From an uncultured Roseburia sp. (GTDB lineage Bacteria > Bacillota > Clostridia > Lachnospirales > Lachnospiraceae), in contig CAMSEJ010000079.1 in the NCBI GenBank assembly GCA_947057405.1, positions 1 through 9,116 of the forward strand: a stretch of 9,116 nt of DNA, written 5' to 3'. Below are positions 1 to 6,900 of this stretch, one piece after another (position 1 is the first letter of the stretch; the number at the start of each line of letters is the position of its first letter). The notes under the pieces were generated by a model. The model searched no databases. It was not told the origin of the DNA and worked only from the letters and a program-made list of their open reading frames with translations. A program made the position numbers and the translations under genes.

Positions 1-45
1 GATCATGCCATGTGACTGGAGTTCAGACGTGTGCTCTTCCGATCT
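1..45. other. Illumina sequencing adapter contamination (not genomic)
   Basis: Positions 12-45 match the TruSeq multiplexing read-2 adapter, beginning GTGACTGGAGTTCAGACGTG and ending in GCTCTTCCGATCT. Positions 1-3 (GAT) fit the end of the P7 flow-cell oligo, and positions 4-11 (CATGCCAT) sit exactly where the 8-base i7 index belongs. Genomic sequence therefore starts at position 46. The stop codon at 23-25 on the minus strand and the residues read from 26-43 are adapter-encoded. The adapter match is read directly and rests on well-known oligo sequences; the index identity is inferred from its position. Confidence 0.97.
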
Positions 46-982
46 CAATTACCTGATAAACCTGCTTCTGATAAATCGTATCAAACTGTATCCTGTCATG
101 CCCTGCCGCATAACCTTCGTCCAGATAGCTCTTTAACCCGCCGAACATCGCACCGCTTTTCATGTTGTGCCCGTAAATAATCAGGTTCGTACTGGGTTTT
201 ATGGTATCGGCGCGGTAGTCTAAAAACAGTGTCCCGTTGATATCCTCTGCCCCGTCGATGTTATTGTGCAGGTAATATTCATTGTCTGCCGCCTGCATCA
301 CCGGCAAATCAATCCGGGTATCTTCCACACGGAGCCATCCGGCCAAATCCGGGTATTGCGCATGCAAAGGAGCGTATTCCGGCAGTACCTCCGGCAATTC
401 TGTCCGGCTCTCTTCCTGACCGATTATCTCCTGCGCGTCCACCTCGTCTGTCCCGCCGCCGGATCCGCTTTGTCCCGCATTCCAGCCGACTGCCTGGGAA
501 ACGCCTCTTTTGTGCTGCACTTCCTCCAGCTTCCGGGTTGCGCTGCGCTCCCGGAATTCGGAATGCAGGTAAAAAACCACGCATACAACCGCAAGCGCGG
601 CGCAGGCAATCCCTAAGATTTTAAACATCATTGACTGCTGCGTTTCTTTTAACTTCTGGCGTTCACCTTCCTCCTCTTCCCTTAGACGGAGCTCTAACTG
701 CTCTCTCCGTTCCCGTTCCCATTCTTCCCTGCTGTCTTCGAGCTCTTCCTTGAAGTTCTGCGCCACCCTGTCCGAAATATCACAGAAAAACACAGTCCCA
801 AGCTTGCTTTCAAATGTAATCAGCCCCTCGCGGACCAGCTGGTAAATATCCTCCGCCACAAGCGGATCTTCAATGTCCAGATGATCCACGATCCCTCTGA
901 TTGTTTCCAAATCTCTCTGCGCAGCCTCCCACTCTTCACGGGTAGCAAATTCATGTTTGCCAAGTCTGTAGATTTCCTCCAT
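46..982 (-). CDS. srtB: Class B sortase, 3' end missing (contig edge)
   Basis: Membrane-bound transpeptidase that would cleave a sorting signal and join the substrate to the cell wall or a pilin. About 312 genuine residues are present. Residues 1-75 are a predicted cytosolic domain (MEEIYRLGKHEF start). Residues 75-117 are a highly charged Glu/Arg-rich probable coiled coil. Residues 119-138 are a single membrane segment (MMFKILGIACAALAVVCVVF). Residues 160-200 are a Gly/Ser/Glu linker, and the sortase fold starts near 205. The class B hallmark IIYGHNM lies at 268-274, with catalytic His272 (codon 167-169), preceded by NGTLFLDYR (249-257). The frame enters adapter before the TLxTC cysteine and catalytic arginine, so those are lost by truncation, not mutation. 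The start at 982 is supported by the Shine-Dalgarno AAGGGA six bases upstream. It follows the giant surface gene by 10 bases, implying co-transcription. Class B assignment is firm; its substrate is unknown. Confidence 0.93.
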
Positions 983-988
983 GAGTCA

Positions 989-994
989 TCCCTT
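989..994 (-). promoter_or_regulatory. Ribosome binding site of the sortase gene, overlapping the upstream stop
   Basis: On the minus strand the sequence reads TAAGGGATGACTCATG. The AAGGGA Shine-Dalgarno uses the last two bases of the giant gene's TAA stop (993-995) and lies 6 bases before the sortase ATG (980-982). An earlier ATG at 987-989 is in another frame. The overlap implies that ribosomes finishing the giant gene can feed the sortase gene. This spacing decides the sortase start. Confidence 0.75.
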
Positions 995-3900
995 ATTTCG
1001 CTTTTACTGATTTCACTGAAGAATAGCTGCTGTATACCTTTTTACCGTTTACGTTTTTATATGCGCGGACCTTGTAATAATATTTCTTCTTACTGGTCAG
1101 CTTCTTATTGGTGTAAGCTACAATCGACGCCTTTGACGCGGTCTTTATCTTCTTATAGCCTTTTGTTTTTTTGTTACTCCTGTAAATTTCATATCCATTT
1201 ACACCTTTGATCTTCTTCCAGGATACTTTTACGCGTTTCTTCCCGGCCTTTAAGGTAATTGCCGGTGTCAAGATCCCGGTGGTTGCCTGTGCCGTATTGG
1301 AGAAATTGCCGTAATAAGCCGTGCCGCCGGATGTCTTATAGGGCCGTACCATGTAGTCGTATGTTGTCAGCGCATCCAGATTGGCGTGCACATAGGAAAC
1401 CCCTTCTGTTCTTGCAATCAGCCTGCCGTCCGGTGTGTAAATTCCGTACCCCTCCGCTCCCGGTACAGCCCCCCACGAAAGCGTAACGCTGTCCGTCGAA
1501 GCCGCCGCCGAAACCGCGGTCATTTCCGTAAATCGAATCAGATAGCGGATCGTCTTTGTGCCGCCGTAATTTCCGATACCGGAAACCACAAGCGTCGCTA
1601 CGCCCGGAGCCGCATTATTCTCATAGGTAAGCGTATAATCCCGGTTCAAAACCAGCGTCGTCGTGCCATCGTCCGCCGCACGCGTCGGAGTGGTATCCGT
1701 CACGATCAAATCCTGTGCCGTAGGCGTACCCGTAAATATTTTATCCGTAATATTTGCAAAGGTGCATCGCGTAATATTGCGTTTGATAATTTCGTATGTC
1801 CTTCTGACAGTTCCTTCATTGCCGCCGATTCCGGTTACGATTATGCTTGCCGTCCCTACATTCCGGTTGTTTTCATAGCGTATCTCATAGTCTACGCCCT
1901 GCTTAAGGACAATGTCGCCCAAAACAACCGCCGCCGCAGGCGTAATGTCGCCGCCGGTATAAGTAAATTCCGAATCAATCAGCTCGATCCTGGCATCCGT
2001 AATATCCCTGCTCACAATTTCAAACGTCAGCGTCACGCTTCCGTCGTATCCGCCGATTCCCGAAATAACAATGGTCGCTGTTCCTACGTTAACGTTATTT
2101 TCATACGTTACATTAAAATCCGTTCCCAGAACCAGGTTCTTTCCTTCAAATACAACGGTCACCTCCGGACAGATTGCCCCTCCCGTAAATACATATTCCG
2201 AATGGCTGATCTCGATATCGGCGCCGGCAATGTCACGGCTGATCACAAAGGATGCCTGGTTGCTTCCGGTATAATGCGAGCCTTCCATCGGATAAATCGT
2301 TGCCAATGCCGTACCGCGTTCAATATTATCGGTATATTCCACCCTGTAGTCAAAATTCTCACGCAGCGTCCGGTCCCCTAAGGTAACCGAAAGCTCCGGT
2401 CTTACCTCTTCTCCCGTATAAGCCTGTGCCGGGATCGGCGCAATCTCTGCCAGAGACAAATCCGCCTGGATGTCAAACACCTTGACCAGTGTTCCCGTAT
2501 AGCTTCCCGTTCCGGTTACCGTCACGGTAGCAGGCGTTTCGCCCGGGTAAATATTGTCCGTATATTCTACGCTGTAATCCGTTCCTTCTACCAATACATA
2601 GAAGGATTCGCCGTCTTCCTCGGAAATCGCGTCTCCTCTTGCATTCCGCCTGGTATCCGTAACCGTAAAGCCCGGCGTAATCGGATTTCCGGTATAATCC
2701 TGCGGAGAATCAATCTGCGAAGAAGTCATGCGCGCACTCTGCAGGTCAACCGGCGTAATCTCAAAGGTACCGCTTGTCGTGCCGGTATAATTGGACGTTT
2801 CCACCGCTTCAATGGTCACGGTTGCCGTACCGATTTCCTTGTTGTTCTCAATACCCGTAATTACATAAACATCCCCGCCGAACGGCGTTTCGCTAATCTC
2901 CGGATCGCTTACCACCACCATCGGATCGATCTCGCTTCCGGTAAATTCATAATCCTCAATATCAATCTGAACATGGCTGATATCCCGCTTGCCGATGGTA
3001 AAGGTCAGGGACATTTCTCCGCCGTAATCGCCGATTCCGCGAATCACTACCGTATGCTCCCCGGCATTGATGCAGTCTTCGTCCCAAACCAGCTCATAAT
3101 CCCGGTTCTCCTCAATATCATTTGTCTTAAAGTTGATATTGACTTTCGGATGCTGCACGGCGCCGTTATAAACAAGCGGTGTCCGGTCAACCGACGCCGA
3201 GTCGATATAATCCAGCAAATCCTTCGTAATCCGGAATGTCTTTGTCAATGAGCGGTCAAAATTGCCGATTCCCGTTACGGTTACCGATGCTGCCTGGTTT
3301 ACCGTCGTATTCCCCTCGTAGGCAACCGTATAATCGTAGCCCTTCCGCAGCGTATACGTTGTCAGCGGATCCGGCTTAAAGGTCAGTACCGGCTCCGGCT
3401 CGCATGCCGATTCATTCGGGTCAAACGTATAGGTATCTTCAATCCCGGTCATGGTGATTGTGCTGTCGTCTAGGTGCCGTTTGATAATCGCAAAGTGCAG
3501 AACCAATGGCCCGCCCTCGCAATTGCCGTTCGGGTCTGCCGTAACCGTTATGGAACCGCTTGTCGTACCTAACAGCTGGTTATTGCCGTAGGTAATTGCA
3601 TATCCCCATACATCCGGGGCATTCATCTCGATTGTCCGGTTGTCAGTGCTCTGATAGGTCAGCTTCACCTCCGGCTTAATCTGCTTGCCGGTATACTGCT
3701 CTTCTTTGGAGTATTCCGCCGTGATATCGGAAAGCTTTACCTTGACAATCCGGAACGCCGTTGTAATGGTACCTTCATAATTTCCCGTGCCGTTTACCGT
3801 TACCTCTACCGTACCGACCTCGACATTTCCCTCTTCCCCGTAAGAAAGCGTATAATCGGCATCACTTAGCGTTACCCGGCCGACTCCGTCCGCTTCCCAG

Positions 3901-6900
3901 TGGATATTCAGCTTCGGCGCAATGGCGTCCCCGATATATACCTGATCCGGTATGCCGTCTATCGTCACACCCTCGTCCTCTAGGTTTTTCTTTAAAATGG
4001 TAAATGTCTTTTCCTGGGTTCCCGAGAAATTACTTTTCTGGGATGCCGCCTCAATCCGTACCGTTCCCGTTCCTGCATTGGTATTGGAAGTATAGGTATA
4101 TTTAAAATCTTCGCCTGCTACAAGCTCTACGTCCGCGCCGTCTGCACCGTGCCCTTTCCATACAACCTTAGGCTCCGGCATAATTGCAGCCGAGGTATAG
4201 GTATAATCCGCAATATCTTCCATCACAATATCCGGATCCCCCAGGCTCTTGCCTACAATATCAAACGACGTGGTCTTGCTGCCGCAGTATTCCGTTTCGG
4301 TATTCCCCGGCTCGCCCAGACCGAATACCGTCACGGTAACTTTCCCGACATTGATATTGCCGGGCGCATATGACATATCGTAATCCTTGCCCTTCACCAG
4401 CTCCTTGCCGTTCGCCTCATCCGTTACCTTAAGCACCGGAATAATTTCGGATCCGGTATATGTATACGAGCCGTTCGACCCGTCGGCAAACTCAATCTTT
4501 ACTTTAAAGTTATTCCCGATGGTATATTCTTTAAAGGTCTCCCCGGTAAAATTCCCGCCGCTTACCGCGCGGATAACTACCTTATATTTTTTACCGCTGA
4601 TATGGGACGGCATAGAACAGGGATCGTCGTAAATACAGATAAAATCCGTACCTTCAATTAACGTATACTTTCCAAGCGTAATGCTCGGCTTCGGCTCTAC
4701 ATTTTTCCCGTCATCGTAATCCACACTGCCCGGTACATTAATCTTGACTGCAGTATCCGTCAAAGACCGCGGCGTAATCCGGAACGTTAGCCTTCTGCTG
4801 CTTCCCTCATAAGCGCCTTTCCCGATCAGTTCAATCTCCGGCGTACCGCAATTGGTATGATCGCCGTTAATCTGATATTCAAAATCCGTACCGCTCTTTA
4901 GTTCGATTACCCGGCCCGTCGTCGCATCCGTGCCGCAGGTCACGCGGATCTTCGGTGTAATGTCGCTTCCGGTATATACGTAAGCATCCGACGAATCGGA
5001 CGAATCCAGAAACTCAACCTGCGCATTGGACAGGTTCCCGGGAATCAAAAACGTCTCCGTTGCAGAACCGGTGTAATTGCCCTTACCCGTGATGGTAATG
5101 GACGCCGTGCCCGGCGCGGTATTCTTCTTATACGACAGCGTATAATCCCGGTTCCTGACCAGTTCAAACGTCCCGTTCTCCTCCGTATAATTGCCGTCCA
5201 CATCCCGTCTGGCATCTATAATGCGCACCGGAGGTTCAGCCGGAAGCCTGGTTGCGTCCACTTCCCCAACTTCAATAGAAATCTCCTGCGCCGTAATTGG
5301 CTTTGCCTTAATCGTATATTGACCGAGACGCAGCGCCGTACCGGTTCCAAGCTTATAATTACCCTTTGGCTGAATTTCTATATTATATTTGATATTCCCG
5401 GCATCAATATGCTTATTTGAACTGAATTCATAGTCTTTGCCTTCCTCTAATACATAGGTAAAGCTCGCACCCGTTTCAAGCCGCACACTGTGCTTTAACG
5501 TAACCGTCGGCCAAACCGCGCTTCCGGTAAACATAGGGCTCATCCCGACAATGGAAGACAACGGCGGTTCTAACTTCCCGTTCCGGTCTAATGTCATGGT
5601 CACCCGTTCAATCGTAAACTTCTTTTCAATACTGCCGCCGTAAAGCCCTTTTCCGTTTATAATTACGGTAGGCGCTTCCGGGCTGCTGCTGTTTCCGGCA
5701 TTGATGTTGTTCTTATAGAACAGTTCATAATCTACATCCTTCTGGAGCGTCCTGCCGTTTAACACCACGCTCTGCGGCTCCGGACGCCATTCCGCCGTAT
5801 TAAATGTATAAACAAGATTATCCAGCCCCGTTACAACCGCTCCTGCAAGCGTTTCGCAAATATGGAAATTCGCCGACCGCGTCCCGGTAAAATTGCCTTT
5901 ACCGGTAACGGTTACCGTCGGCATCAAAGCCGGATCGTCCGTGTTGTGATCCAGTTCCACATTATTCGCATACGTCAAATCATAATCCGCAGCACCCAGC
6001 GCCTTACCGTTATAAGTTAGCACCGGAACCGGCCTGAGCTCCCTTCCGGTATACGACTGGTTCGGGATATCCTCCATCTGTACTTCCAGGTCCGTAATGT
6101 CTTTCGGCAAAATCCGGAATGTAACCGGCCCGCCTTCTACAATCGGCGCGTCGGAAGCAATGCTGCCCCTGTAATTGCCCGTACCCGTCACCGTAAATAC
6201 CTGATCCGTGTCCCCGGCATTCACGGCCCGCGACGTTACGGTAAATTCATCCGCCCGCAGCACCCTGCCGTCAACCGTAACCTCCGCAACCGCCGGAGCA
6301 ACCGGCTCTCCGGTATACACATATTCCCGATCCGGCTGCAGCGTAATTCCCACGCTCTGCGCGTTCGACAGGTCAAGCGGCGTAATCCTGAAATTCTTTG
6401 AAATACTGCCGGAATAATTATTTTGCCCGGTCACGGTCACGGTAGCCGTACCCGCGTCCCGGTTATTCGTATACTGAACCGAAAAATCCGACGCCGGAAT
6501 CTGGAACGCACCGCCGGACGGCACCTGTGCGCCCGTAGTACTGTCCCGCAAATTGTCAAGCACCGCAACAACCGGTTCGATATCTTCTCCGGTATAAGAC
6601 GGACTAATCGAATCCTGCCCGTCCAGCTTAACGGTAAAATTCCTGCCTTCCTTCAATGGTTTCGGCGCAATCGTATATGACACAGAAGCCGACGTACCCG
6701 AATATTTATTTACATCCTTCGGCGTAACCGTAACCGTACAGTTCCCTGCCGCGGTCGGAGACGTCTCTCCGCCCGCATCCGTATAAGCAATGTCAAAATC
6801 CGCAATCGGCAGCTCCGTGCCGTCCTGCTTATCCACCACCTTCACCTCCGGCTGGATGGCGGATCCGGTAAACGTATAGGTATTATTTTCTACAGGACGC

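Noticed and set aside
1386..2381. Plus-strand open frame of 331 codons
   Set aside because: It lies wholly antisense to the repeat array, is rich in Arg/Asn/Ile with no recognisable domain, and has no credible ribosome binding context. It is explained by the codon usage of the real gene.
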